Part shown: positions 23,205 to 34,059 of the stretch, in pieces
Numbering within the stretch: the stretch's first letter is position 1
How the letters are laid out: the number at the start of each line of letters is the position of its first letter
NCBI GenBank assembly: GCA_030847615.1
Contig: JAUMIR010000005.1
Span: forward strand, 167,056,596-167,120,595
Direction of reading: 5' to 3'
Length of the DNA: 64,000 nucleotides
Source: Gambelia wislizenii
Taxonomy: Eukaryota; Chordata; Lepidosauria; Squamata; Crotaphytidae
Notes under the pieces: generated by a model
Seen by the model: the letters and a program-made list of their open reading frames with translations, nothing else
Told to the model about the DNA's origin: nothing
Databases searched by the model: none
Position numbers and translations under genes: made by a program

Positions 23205-23545
23205 CATTTCCAAGCACAATTCAAAGTACTGGTGATGACCTATAAAGCCCTATACAGTTTGGGTGCAGACAATTTGAAGGAGTGTATCTCCCTTTCTGAG
23301 CCCCTTAAGGCTCTAAATTCTTCTGGAGAGGCCTTTCTCTCTACCCCACCACCTTCCAGGCTCATTTGATGGGAACAAGAGAGAAAGCCTAAACAGTGAC
23401 TACTCCCAGACTTTGAAACTTCTTCTTAGGGAAGATCCATCCTTGCTCTCCTTCCACTGACAAGTCAAAATGTTCTTATACCATCAGGCTTTTAGGAACT
23501 GATTGGAATGGGCATTTAATGGTGTTCTATGCTGTATTGCAGTTT
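23205..23545 (+). mobile_element. L2 LINE 3' fragment (plus)
   Basis: CAAAGTACTGGTGATGACCT followed by AAAGCCCTATACAGTTTGGG parallels 43240-43300 (CAAAGTGCCATTGGTGACCT, AATGCCCTATATGGCTTGGG). That is the C-terminal coding end of L2 before its 3' untranslated region. The GACTTTGAAACTTCTTC..AGGGAAGATCC segment fits the same family. The orientation is opposite to the neighbouring L2 piece. Confidence 0.65.
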
Positions 23546-23610
23546 GCTTATAGTCTTTTCATGAAGTTTAATGTTTCTAACATTAGAAATGGTTTACTTG
23601 TCTTTTATAT

Positions 23611-23613
23611 AAC

Positions 23614-23655
<42 letters not shown>

Positions 23656-23657
23656 GT
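23611..23657. repeat. (TA)n flanked by inverted AACTTC/GAAGTT
   Basis: About 18 TA units are bounded by AACTTC on the left and GAAGTT on the right. The whole tract is therefore a perfect palindrome and a cruciform candidate. Confidence 0.85.
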
Positions 23658-24337
23658 TTTTGTCATTTTTAACCTGTGTTGCCTTCAATATGTTGAGTCT
23701 CATTATCAGGAGAAAGGTCTGACATGAATATTATAACAACAACCACCACAATAGGATATAAATATAAATAAATAACAAGATAAGCAAATAGAGCAAAATA
23801 ATAGCAGCCAGAAATAATCAGATCATGACAACAGGGCATCTCATGTCTTCTTTCCAAGAACCACCATCATTACAAGGAGGATTCAGATTCAAATGGGTTT
23901 ACCCACATTTTATGGAGTCCTTGGCTACCTCCTTCTCTACCTTCTCAACATCAGAACTTACCAACTGGAGGAAGTATCTCCCATCAGCCTTGGATACTGA
24001 AATTTCCCCATGGCTTCTTGTACATCTCAGTCCAAACATGGACCCTTTCTGAATTATAGCTAATATCCAGAGAAGGTAGAGTCTTGGAAGATAATGCTCT
24101 GCCAGCCTTTTAAAGGAATCAATTGACTACTGGGAGGACTTCTTTTAGGTCAGCTAATTGAGCACACTGGGAACTCTTCATGGTGCTAAATGAGGCTTGC
24201 CTGACCAAACTAGTACTGAACTGGGCTTCTTGATGCGTTTTGATCTGTTGTGACCTGAATAAAGATCACCTGCATGACCTTACATACTTGCCAGAACTCA
24301 ACTTACATTGACCTTCCAGACTCACCCTGATTCATTT

Positions 24338-25225
24338 GAATTAGGGGCATACTTATCAAATTTGCAGATGACACCAAATTAGGAGAAGTAGCTAATTCCC
24401 TAGAGGAAAGAATCAAAATTAAAAATGACCTGAATAAACTAGAAAGCTGGGCCAAAGCTAACAAAATGAAATTCAATACAGAGAAATGTAAGGTACTACA
24501 CTTTGTGTGGAAAAATGAAATGCATAGAAATAGGATGTGGAGACTTGGCTGAATGAGACTATGTGCGAAAGGGATCTAGGAGTCCTAGCAGATGACAAGT
24601 TGAACATGAGTCAACAGTGTGATGCAGCAGCTAAAAAGGCCAATGAGATTTTGGGCTGCGTCAATAGAAGTAATAGTGCAGGTCTATTCTGCCTTGGTCA
24701 GGCCTCACCTAGAATACTGTGTCCAGATCTGGGCGCCACAATTCAAAAAGGATATTGACAAATTGGAGCATATCCAGAGGAGGGCGACTAAAATGGTGAA
24801 AGGTCTGGAAACCATGCCTTATGAGGAAAGACTTAGGGAGCTGGGTATGTTTAGCCTGGAAAAAAGACGGTTAAGGGGCAATATGATAGCCCTGTTTAAT
24901 TATTTGAAGGGGTGTCACATTGAGAATGGAGCAAGCTTGTTTTCTGCTGCTCCAAAGACCAGAACATGGAACAATGGATGCAAGCTCCAGGAACAGAGAT
25001 TCCGCCACAACATTAGGAAGAACTTTCTGACAGTAAGAGCTGTTCGGCAGTGGAACACGCTCCCTCGGAGTGTGGTGGGGTCTCCTTCCTTGGAGGTCTT
25101 TAAACAGAGGCTGGATGGCCATCTGTCAGGGATGCTTTGATTGTGATTTCCTGCATGGCAGAGGGTTGGACTGGATGGCCCTTGTGGTCTCTTCCAACTC
25201 TACAATTCTATGATTCTATTATCTT
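24338..25225 (+). mobile_element. CR1 LINE, 3' half
   Basis: The plus strand starts inside the reverse transcriptase with GILIKFADDTKLGEVANSL, where F-A-D-D is the catalytic box. It continues through LESWAKANKMKFNTEKCKVL. After a frame break a 173-codon frame (24619-25140) carries [36 protein letters not shown] and [18 protein letters not shown], the classic CR1 C-terminal region. It ends in TTCCAACTCTACAATTCTATGATTCTAT, the short direct repeats that mark CR1 3' ends. It is 5'-truncated and frame-shifted but the best-preserved LINE in the window. Confidence 0.92.
24619..25140 (+). pseudogene. CR1 ORF2 C-terminal frame
   Basis: This 173-codon frame is the post-RT thumb and C-terminal domain of CR1 ORF2. 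It follows the FADD region with a frameshift between 24500 and 24620. The motifs [11 protein letters not shown] and R-R-A-T-K-M-V-K-G are intact. It closes with TGA just before the CR1 3' untranslated region. Endonuclease and most RT sequence are missing, so it cannot act. It encoded the end of the polyprotein that copies CR1 RNA at target DNA. Confidence 0.85.
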
Positions 25226-25239
25226 ATTTGTTTCATCTG

Positions 25240-27220
25240 GATTTATCTGACATAGTCCTCCTGCTTCCCTCATGGGCACCTGATTCTGAAAGTAGGGCAT
25301 GATAGGGGCAAATGAAGCTTAGAACAAGAGAAAAAGAAAATGATGTTGAGAAGTGCAGCATCAAAAGAAGACGGAGCATTTAAAAAATGGCCAATGAGAT
25401 GTTATTTTGACATTCACAAAAAAAAAAAATAGCACAAAATGCAGGAAGACATTTTTTCTAAAATTCATTTCAGTTCAGCTAAAATCTTCCACTGAGAAAT
25501 TCTGAACATTTTTTCAAAGGGCAAGCCAAACAATTTTGGAGTGATAAAGAGCCCCCTTTCTAGAGCTGCAAAGCAAACTTGCCTAATGACTAAGGAGTCT
25601 GAATAGTCAGGATGTTATTTTTAGATGCTGATTAAATAATAATGGCAATTATAGAAAAATACACATATGGCCATTGCCCTACAAATTTTGCTGCTGGTAA
25701 TTATGATAACTGCAGTAGAAAACACCTCACACAAACTAATTAAAATGTTATTTCCATATTTGTAATGGACTGTTTGTGCCCCTGGCTAAACTCTGCTGAA
25801 TAAATAGCTCAAAGCTCCCATATTTGTGTGTGTGTGAGAGAGAGAGGGCGGGGGGAGAGCATTTCTCTGGTGTCTAACTCTGAATCATGTCCCATGCTGT
25901 TACCATACTGGCAAGATGTTAAAATGTCAGGGGATACATGTAAGTCAGGTACACATTACATATAACTCAAATTTACGCTTTTACATTTTTAGACTTCTAC
26001 AGATCTTGAAACAAGAATCCTCTTGGATATATAAACTCCCATGTCACAGCAGCAACTTGATGTTAGTATCATCTTTGAACAATATGAGAAGAACGCAAAA
26101 GAACCTCAGTCAGCAATGTGCGTTTTGTTGCCTAAAGGCTATCAAAACAGTGGACTCATCAAACCCGGCAAATGGTCTATCTAGATCATGGGTAGACAAA
26201 TTGTTACCATCAGATACTTTTTTCTACAACTCCCATACTCCCTGACCATTGGCTATTCCAGCTAGGGCTTCTGGGAACTGTAATGCAAAAATTGGGGGAA
26301 GGGACACCAGGTTTCTGACCAAGATTTGGAACAATCTAATGCTATTGAAAGTAAACAGCTGTAGAGCTCCTTAGATGGGCAATCACTGGGTACTTCCGGT
26401 GAGCCAGTCTGAAATTCCCAAAACAAAGTGGGATATAAGAACAAATAATCAGACAGAGAGTGTCCAGCCTCTTGAGCCTATCTTTGTACCAGAAAAAAGT
26501 GTAGTGAGGGAATTCCAGGTGCAATCTTAAACTGAGAGTGTAAGGTCCATGAACTTATTAGGGAGTAAGTCCCCATCAATAAAACTGCATTGGATTGTAC
26601 TAAGCAGAAGGCTTTTAATCCAAATGATTTGTAATTACATGATTCTTCCTCCTGACTTGGCAAATCCTCATCCTCTTCCTCCAGCTGTTGGGTCTGTAAT
26701 TCAGGTGTAGAGAAAGTACAGCCTGGCATTTTGAAACACCCAGGGCCCCACAACAACCCCCCCCCAAGTTTTGTCACGCCCTGCAGCTCTTTTAAGTCCA
26801 AGAGGTTTGACTTCTAGTTTGCTTCTTTATTAAACAAAGGGCTTCTCCTGAGGCAAAACAAAAACAAAAACAAAACCTCCAGGAAGCTTCAGAAAGATAG
26901 TGATAATCCCCTATGACCCTTAGGTTGGTGTAGGGGAAATTTCTACTGGGTTTTTGTTTAAAAGTGGGGGGCACAGTGAAGGGAGTTTAGCTATCCAAGG
27001 TACATAATGCAGTCCCCAGTCCCCAGCAATTGGCTCCATAAAGCTTTGAACTGAGCTCCAAGTTAAGCTCAACGGGCTCTATTCTGTACACAAATATCAT
27101 CCTTTGCTAGTGTTTTTATGTAAGATGTTTTTAAAGGACCTGGTGTTCTTATCAGTTTTATAATTAGCTAACACACAGTGGAAACTGCTTAATGCTATGT
27201 AGATGCGTAAATTGCTATTG
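25240..27220. other. Unassigned sequence; possible conserved non-coding block
   Basis: No exon is recognisable. At 25560-25830 an AT-rich tract with several TAAT/ATTA cores and little repeat character could be conserved non-coding DNA. A hAT-like MITE remnant lies at 26180-26310 (CTACAACTCCCATACTCCC and CCAGCTAGGGCTTCTGGGA). A short segment near 26560-26620 (GGGAGTAAGTCCCCATCAAT) resembles another common lizard MITE. Confidence 0.35.
26180..26310. mobile_element. hAT-like MITE remnant
   Basis: It contains CTACAACTCCCATACTCCC, GACCATTGGCTATTCCAGC and AGGGCTTCTGGGAACTGTA, the two inverted halves of a widespread reptile MITE. The terminal parts are decayed. Confidence 0.5.
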
Positions 27221-27227
27221 CTTAATT

Positions 27228-27286
27228 AAGCCACTCTTTGTGGCTGAAGAGTGGGGTATAAATACCTAAAATAAACAAATAAATGT
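27228..27286 (+). mobile_element. L2 3' terminus with AT-rich tail
   Basis: TTTGTGGCTGAAGAGTGGGG followed by TATAAATACCTAAAATAAAC matches 38458-38505. This is the extreme 3' end of an L2-type LINE, which terminates in a short TAAA-type repeat. Only about 60 bp remain. Confidence 0.6.
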
Positions 27287-27290
27287 CCTT

Positions 27291-27621
27291 GGAGATTTTC
27301 AGACAGGCAAAAATCGCTCTTTGCCGCGCGAGCAGCCTCCCGAAACTGCTGCGCGGCAAGGGTCTTCTTCGGACGACGCTGTGCCTCTGGCGAAACCGTC
27401 CGTGTCACTTCCATGAAGCTTGGGACGGCTCCGCGCCATATTTCAAGCACGGAGGCTGCCCGTGATTGAAATATGACGCGGAGCCGTCCCAAGCTTCACG
27501 GAAGTGACACGGACGGTTTCGCCAGAGGCACAGCATCGTCTGAAGAAGACCCTTGCCGCGCAGCAGTTTCGGGAGGCTGCTCGCGCGGCAAAGAGCGATT
27601 TTTGCCTGTCTGAAAATCTCC
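27291..27621. mobile_element. GC-rich foldback MITE with CTT duplication
   Basis: Arms of about 155 bp are almost perfect reverse complements. They begin GGAGATTTTCAGACAGGC and end GCCTGTCTGAAAATCTCC. Both sides are flanked by CTT (27288-27290 and 27622-27624), a 3-bp target duplication. The centre (GTGATTGAAATATGACGC) resembles the centre of the foldback at 36956-37260, as does the TTCTTCGGACGACGCTG tract. The element is markedly CpG-rich. Open frames on both strands are a consequence of the palindrome, not genes. Confidence 0.8.
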
Positions 27622-27624
27622 CTT

Positions 27625-28270
27625 ATTGCAGCTGTATCCAAGGCCATGTTGGAAGGTTTGCAAATTCCCTCTGCACCCCACAATCTACTCCTGTTTCTCA
27701 ATCTGCATCCCCCAGCCTCACAATGGATTCCATGGATTCCCAAATGGTCAAAAGGGGTAGATATGCAAAGAAAGGTTCAAACGTTCAAAAATACTAGCTG
27801 TTCCTGGCATAACATATGCCGTTAAAAACTCCCCCCAAAACAACCAGCAGACCTCATGACATGTTGATCACCTGGGTCCTTCACAGGCAGCCCACCGCCA
27901 CCGCCACTTGACTGTCTGGTTCCCATCACAGGTGACCCACCACCGCTGCCACCAGTTGACTGCCTGGGTCCTGTCACAGCCCATGACTGCTGAATGGCCG
28001 AGGGAATGAGGGGAGGGAGGGGCCATTGTGAGGCTGGGGGATGCAGATTGAGTAGCAGGAGTAGATTGTGAGGTGGAGAAGGAATTTGCATGTGGGTGGT
28101 GATTAGTTGGGTGTGTTTCCTGAGCAGCCAATCAGCACACTGGGAAAGGCAAAATACCCAAGAGATACATAGATAGATAGATAGCGAGAATCTCTTATTC
28201 ACTAATAGATGCTCCAGCCATTTCTCCTGAGATGTTATAATATTCCACCATACAATGTTTTCCTCATTAG
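27625..28270. other. Unassigned GC-moderate sequence
   Basis: Contains imperfect direct repeats at 27885-27980: CACCGCCACCGCCACTTGAC and CACCACCGCTGCCACCAG, each followed by TG-CTG-GT-CC and CATCACAG-like phrases. An AGATACATAGATAGATAG run lies at 28162-28188. No gene is supported. Confidence 0.4.
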
Positions 28271-28386
28271 TATACAGTCATCCCTTAACATTTGTGGGGG
28301 TTAGGGGAAAACAACCCCCGTGAATGTGAAAAAAACGCAAATAAGAAATGAGCCTGCTGGCAAGCGGTTTTCCACCCCAGTCCCAT

Positions 28387-28910
28387 CCCAAGGCAGCGAC
28401 GAGCTTCCTGGGAAGCCCCTCGCTGCCTTGGGAAGGGAATGGGGTGAAGCGGGAGGGCACCAGCTGGTTCCTACCCCCTCTCCCCAAGGCAGCGATGGGC
28501 TTCCTTAGAAGCCCCTCGCCACCTTGAGAAGGGAGTGGGGTGTAGCGCAAGTGCACCAGCTGGTTCCTACCCCCCCTTCCCAAGGCAGCGACGGGCTTCC
28601 TAAGAAGCCCCTTGCTGCCTTGAGAAGGGAGTGGGGTATAGCACGAGCACACCAGCTGGTTCATACACCCCCCCTTCCCAAGGCAGCAACGAGCTTCCTG
28701 AGAAGCCCCTCGCTGCCTTGGGAAGGGAGTGGGCTGTAGTGTGAGCGTGCCAGCTGGTTCCTACCCCTCTTCCCAAGGCAGCGACGGGCTTCCTGAGAAG
28801 CCTCTGGCTGCCTTGAGAAGGGAGTGGGGTGTAGCGCAAGCGCACCAACTGCTTCCCACCCCACCTTCCCAGGGCAGCGACGGGCTAACTGCATTGGGAA
28901 GGGAGTGGGG
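28387..28910. repeat. 96-bp minisatellite, about 5.5 units
   Basis: The phrase CCCAAGGCAGCGA recurs at 28387, 28483, 28579, 28677, 28772 and (as CCCAGGGCAGCGA) 28868. The spacing is 95-98 bp. Every complete unit contains an internal hairpin, AAGGCAGCGA-GGGCTTCCT with AGAAGCCCCTCGCTGCCTT. A link of GGGAGTGGGGTGTAGCGC and CACCAGCTGGTTCCTAC follows. Units differ by point changes and small indels. Overlapping open frames of up to 128 codons on both strands arise because 96 is divisible by three. Confidence 0.9.
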
Positions 28911-29544
28911 TGTTGAACAGCAAGGGAGGCAGGCAGCTTTTATTGGAAGAAAAATAATATATTGTTTAAAATACCAGGGTACATTGTCCCTGTTTAAACA
29001 TCCACACTGTATTTCACACATTAGTGGAGAATACAGCCTATTTAGCAGAGTTTAATACAAACGCAGCAGCGTGTAGCATTAGATTGTTAGCATACATATA
29101 AAACCACAGCTTAGTAAATAACAAAACACCCTTTGTCTTTTTCCCAAGTTGTTTAACTAGTAGAATAACCACTCAAGACTCAAAAGTTAGTTTAAAAAGT
29201 ACAAAAACGTCTTTACTCACAGTTAGAGAGCTCATTCTTGGCAGGAATAAGAAACTCCATCAAAATAAACTAAAACTAGTTAAAAATGCTTAAAAACTAC
29301 ATTGTTACAAAACTATATTCAGGACTCCACTGGCTGAGTCCTCTCAGTTCAAAGGCCATGTGGTTTCTTAAAGGATCATGGCTTCTGGAACAAAGAAGGA
29401 AACTCAGACACTCCCCTTCATCCCAGATTCCCCAATAGCAAAACTTCAGGAAGTTACATCAGCTCATCTCATATGGCTTCTTAGTTAACCCTTCAATAGC
29501 AAAAACATTTCCACTTATTGGACTGCAAACTATATTTTCCAACA
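28911..29544 (-). mobile_element. Probable solo LTR
   Basis: The plus strand starts TGTTGAACA and ends TTCCAACA, so it has TG...CA ends that are near-inverted. Read on the minus strand, CCAATAAAAGCTGCC lies about 30 bp before the end as a polyadenylation-like signal. It sits exactly at the edge of the minisatellite. No clear target duplication was found (GGGG left, GCTT right), which lowers confidence. Confidence 0.4.
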
Positions 29545-29938
29545 GCTTTCTGCAAATAATCAAAACTGCGAATGTGAAAGTCGCGAATGTGGAGGAGCAA
29601 CTGTATATGCGTTCGTGTGTGTGTATGTATTCATAGCAACATTTGCTACATTCATAATATGCAATGTTGCAAATGCAAACATCACAGGAGCAGCTTGAGA
29701 GCAACCTTGCATGCAGCCAAATTTCTTTTCTAATCCTTTCCCCTTGCTCTATGCCTCTGCGGTACTGGCTTCATACTTAGATAGCTTTGTAAATGTGTCT
29801 AAATCTCTTCCTGGACCATTAGAATCCCATAGCCATCAGCATGAAGGTGAGCTGAACTGCATATGAAGCAATTAAACACACCAGCTAACAAGTATGCTGT
29901 ACTACCTGCCTCAGTTAAAATTGTCACGTTCAGGGCAA

Positions 29939-29989
29939 GCACACATGTACACATGCATGCGCGCATGCACACATGCGCACACACACACA
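29939..29989. repeat. Alternating purine-pyrimidine tract (Z-DNA candidate)
   Basis: Fifty-one consecutive bases alternate purine and pyrimidine (CA/TG/CG steps). The perfect 16-bp palindrome TGCATGCGCGCATGCA lies at 29954-29969. Such tracts can adopt left-handed DNA under supercoiling. Confidence 0.8.
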
Positions 29990-30599
29990 GTGTCTCTGTG
30001 AAATAGTAATGTCACATTCATACATGTACTACAAATTGTAGCTGAAAAGGAGAAATTTTAAAAAGCTAAAACATCACATCTGATTACTTTTGCTGAACTG
30101 CTGCTCCTTATTAACCTCCAAGGAATGTCTGCCATGGGAATGGACTGCCTGACCATTAAATATTCAGTTCAGATAGTGAAGTGAACAAGAAGAAAGAAGC
30201 AAATGGAAGAAAAAGGAAAGGAAATAACCATTTGCCCTCCTGTGTGGTCTTGTTCTCCACTCCTGCACTGAGCCATTTAATTGGATGACTGCATTAGTAA
30301 TTACATGCCACTTTGTTCTCTCATGTGGTCTCCTGCCTCAAAATTACTAGCTGTCCTCCTGTATTCAGTGCTTCACATGCCACTTCAGGACTCTGAGACA
30401 AATCATTTCCCCTGTCTAGCATTAATTTATTCACTGCTGAACAGTCTATGGCCAACCTGAGCAATGAACAAGGAACACTGTCTTGTATAGCAAGTCAGAG
30501 TCCATCTAGCCTAGGATTGTCTACTGATGTGACTAGAAGTGGCTTCCCAAGGATTCATTCCCAGCTCCTGATACCTGACACTTCTAACAAAGGGATGGG

Positions 30600-30715
30600 G
30601 ATCTGTGACCCTTCTGATGTACTTATGCTTCAGTCAATCATTTCTATACTGGCTGGGGCTGATGGGAGTTGGCACCCTTCTGGCAATATCCAGAAGGCCA
30701 GAGTTCTCCACTTCT
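30600..30715. mobile_element. hAT-like MITE remnant
   Basis: It carries GACCCTTCTGATGTACTTATG and GGCTGGGGCTGATGGGAGTTG in part, plus CCAGAAGGCCAGAGTTC. The order matches the copies at 26180 and 57490, in diverged form. Confidence 0.4.
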
Positions 30716-33700
30716 GCCTTAATTTATATCAGAGATCTCACAGAGGACTGCTCCATGTAAAGTATGGCACAGTCTTCCATTATCCTTTAATCTCTCCTCG
30801 AGAGAGAGAGTGAAAGAAAGAGAGAGAGAAATAGGGTGAGAGACCATGAGCCCGAAGTTCTGGAAATGTCTTGGCTAATGGGCAAGAGACAACAATTTAT
30901 CATCATGTGGCATCCTCTCTTCCTGATCTCCCTGAATTGGGAATTGATCCTCCCTGCTCCATCAATCTACCCACTTGGTGGTGGGAGCAGAGAGGGCTCC
31001 TTACTCTCACATGAAGGATGGACATGTCTCCTGGCTCAGCCATAAGCCACCTGTGCGTCTGCCATAATGTTTACTGAGGGTCTCTTCAATCCCCCTACCC
31101 ACTCTAGATTAGAAGTAGTACATGGGCAGCAGGGGACAATGAGAAAGAGATGCTAACATCTCTTTATCACAATAGCAAAGGTTATAGGTGTTGCAGCTAT
31201 ACACAGATTAATTCTAGACATTCTCTATTTCTGGGCCAAGAAATCTGGGAGAGTGAAATCCCCTTTCACGGAATTTCTCCAGAGGGAGAAGAAATTCTCT
31301 CAACAGCATGTGGTTTGTTTGTTTGTTTTCCTGCACAGGAATCCAGGTAGCTGCATAACACGTGCACACTTTATCAGTTTGTGAAGCTTTGCACAGTTTG
31401 GCCAAACACAGAGATTTCTCTGCAGAAAAGCCATGCATAATTTTCCTGCATGTGTATTCTACTCAAGGGCAAAAAGTGAATATGTTTGCACAGAAATAAG
31501 TGGCTCTGTGTAAAAAATAAAATCTGGCATGATCTACCCGCCGCCCCACAAAAAATCTTTTCTGTGCAGGAAAGCCACATGAATTTGGGGGCAAAAGCAT
31601 TTTCCCCAATGAAGTCCTATAGTATCAACTGCACTCAAAAATTGTGTTGAAACCATCCTGTTCTTACAGCATAGATAGAACATTGCTGAAATTATTCATT
31701 CTTGCATGCAGGACCAAAGAAGCACAGATTTACATCCCCAGTATTGTGCTTCAGCGACACTGATGCACAAAAAACCCAAAGAGTGAGACAGTGGATATCT
31801 GCAACTGTACCCATCATGTCATTTGCAGCTACTGGGCACATTTTGCCACTTGCCCAGACATCAAAAAATGTTCTGCCCTCCCCACCAGCTCTAGGTTGCC
31901 ATATTACCTAGTTAACTGGGCTTTATCCACCTTCTAGGCCCGTTGTCCTCAGGCCCATTTCCACAATCAGGAATAGTTAGTTTCTGACCCAGGAATAGTT
32001 CTGGCCCATATCAAAACCTTTTCTGCTTAACCACTGGGACATCACAAGGGCCTGGCATCAGTAAAACAGATGGGGGATGTGTGACCCACCCTGAAAATTT
32101 CTAATCCCCCGCAGGTCCCCACAGCACCCCAAAAGTCTTTTTAATAGAAAGTTTGCCCCCAAATAATCCCAATGCGCCTTGGTGGACATGAGGAAAATAC
32201 AACTACATTTCCCCCCTGAATCATTTTAGGCCCAGGAGAGACCTTTTATTTAAAGGAAGTTATCCAGAAGCTGACTGCTAGGTCACTTCCTGTGGAGGGG
32301 CAGAGATTTGTGACAAAAGGAAATATATTTTTCAAAAATGGGGACAATAGGCATGCAGATGTCCAAGTCCCCTAGCAGGGGGGAGGCAATTTGATCTCCT
32401 TATCCTTATTGGTTGCTCACCCCTACCCTATTTCACCACAAGGATCCATGCCTGTGATTTTGCAAGAGTCCCCACCAGATCTCATCTGAAGATCCTGAAA
32501 TCTCAGGAAATGGGATGTAGCTGACCTGGTAAGCCTACTTGAAGAAATTAGCCTGGTTATTGCCTTTCTAGTTACCATTCTAGGTTCGCATTTTTTATTC
32601 ATCACAGCTTTGTTTCTCTTCATGAAATACCTTTTAACATTCTTCCTTCTGAACATCCACAACAGAGCACAAGGCAACAGCATAAGCCAACACCAGGACA
32701 ATGTGCTATTCCTCTTCCACTATTGAGTGAGGCCACACCTCTGTGCCTATAAAAAAAATTACAGTTATACTCCAGACAGAATGAAGCTATCACTTGTGAA
32801 ATCATAACTTTAAAGTAATTATTCCTTCATTACTCAAAAAGCAAATCAATTACTAGTAACATGCTACTTGTAACTAGTGATTTCAGAGCTCTGATCCTAA
32901 GCTCTGATAATGGGGCACTGATGAGCATTAGGCCAAACTCTTCATCTGCTTTGAAAGACATGCTATAATTCTCAAACCACTTACCTCACATTAACAAAGT
33001 CTCATTGGTTTTAATTACATTACTGCAGTGTGCAGTTTGGAGTCTGAGTTGTGGCTGGAGCTTGCTGCCAGACATTTCTGTCAAACTAATTAAAAATGGA
33101 ATTAATTGAGTAAAAAATGAAATCTGTAACATATGGCAGTGTTTATATTACCTACCAAATAGTCAACGTATCCCTATTATTAAGATCTCATTTTCATTTC
33201 AGTTGGCATGAATAAGCTGTTGTTTTTTTAAAAAAATAAAGAAAATTCAAGCTCAGTAAGAAAAAAGACATAGTGTATAGAAGTTCTATAACAAATCTTT
33301 TGGTTTATCTTCTTTTCTGGTACTCAGAATGTCTTCAGGGATCTCAAAAATAAAGATTGTTTTCAGAAGCATGATATGGGGGAGTGGATTGGGGTGACAA
33401 TAATTTTCACTATTGTCTGTACACATTAACCTTCTGAAAATGCTTTTCTGAACTGTGAATTTATTACAGCTTTAAAAGCTTTCTCTCTTCATCACAATCC
33501 TGAAAAAGGCCATGAGCACAGGTGGCACTTGGAGCACTAAAAGGCCAGTCTGAAATACAATTTTCAGGATAACTTTACCTGCATACAAAATTTTTAGAGT
33601 TTACCATCCCCACATGAACTGAGAATATTACCAGCAAAGATCTTGTTGCAGTCAAGACAAAACACCCCCTCCTTGTTTTTGTTTTTGTTTTAAATCCTGA

Positions 33701-34059
33701 AACTTTTCTTCCATAGTGTTTGGTGGCAGAATGTTTTTCTTACAAACTACACATCTCAAGGCAGTTTGATGCTATCAGGTTTAATTGTTGAAATGCATGT
33801 GATTTCCTTATGATCGAGTTAAGGGAGATAAATTTCCACACATTTTGTTCTCATATGCAAGAATGGATAACTTCACCATTTTTCTCTTAGCTGAAAGAAA
33901 ATTATTGAATACTATACTATATTCAAAGAATATTCACAGTTCAGAATGTATTCTGTGGGGAAAGAATGTATTTTTGGCATAGAAAACAGCCAAAACATTT
34001 TCTGCAACATTTCTTTGCAGCAGCATTTTCTGCACAGAAATACATGTCTTATGCAGATA

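Larger units (their letters stand above)
28275..29603. mobile_element. Mariner/Tigger-like TIR element carrying a minisatellite and an LTR
   Basis: The left end CAGTCATCCCTTAACATTTG and the reverse complement of the right end CAGTTGCTCCTCCACATTCG are similar inverted termini. Each is flanked by TA (28273-28274 and 29604-29605), the Tc1/mariner-type duplication. The left inner GAATGTGAAAAAAACGCAAA is matched on the right by GCGAATGTGAAAGTCGCGAA. The interior is not a transposase but a 96-bp minisatellite (28387-28910) and a probable LTR insertion (28911-29544). Confidence 0.6.
29606..34055. other. Mostly unassigned non-coding sequence
   Basis: No exon is recognised. It includes a Z-DNA-type alternating tract (29939-29989) and a MITE remnant at 30600-30715. 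A tract at 31640-31745 resembles 13040-13200. Two AT-rich tracts (30090-30430 and 32990-33200) look unlike transposon sequence. 32423-32701 holds a 92-codon frame without motifs. Confidence 0.35.

Noticed and set aside
27405..27825. Overlapping frames of 90-112 codons on both strands
   Set aside because: They lie in the foldback element, where each frame is the mirror of another. No protein family is recognisable.
28387..28910. CRISPR-like array
   Set aside because: Repeat units are contiguous 96-bp tandem copies without unique spacers, in a vertebrate genome.
28278..29055. Proline/glycine/serine-rich frames of up to 128 codons
   Set aside because: They are translations of the 96-bp minisatellite, whose length is a multiple of three. 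Repetition, not selection, keeps them open.
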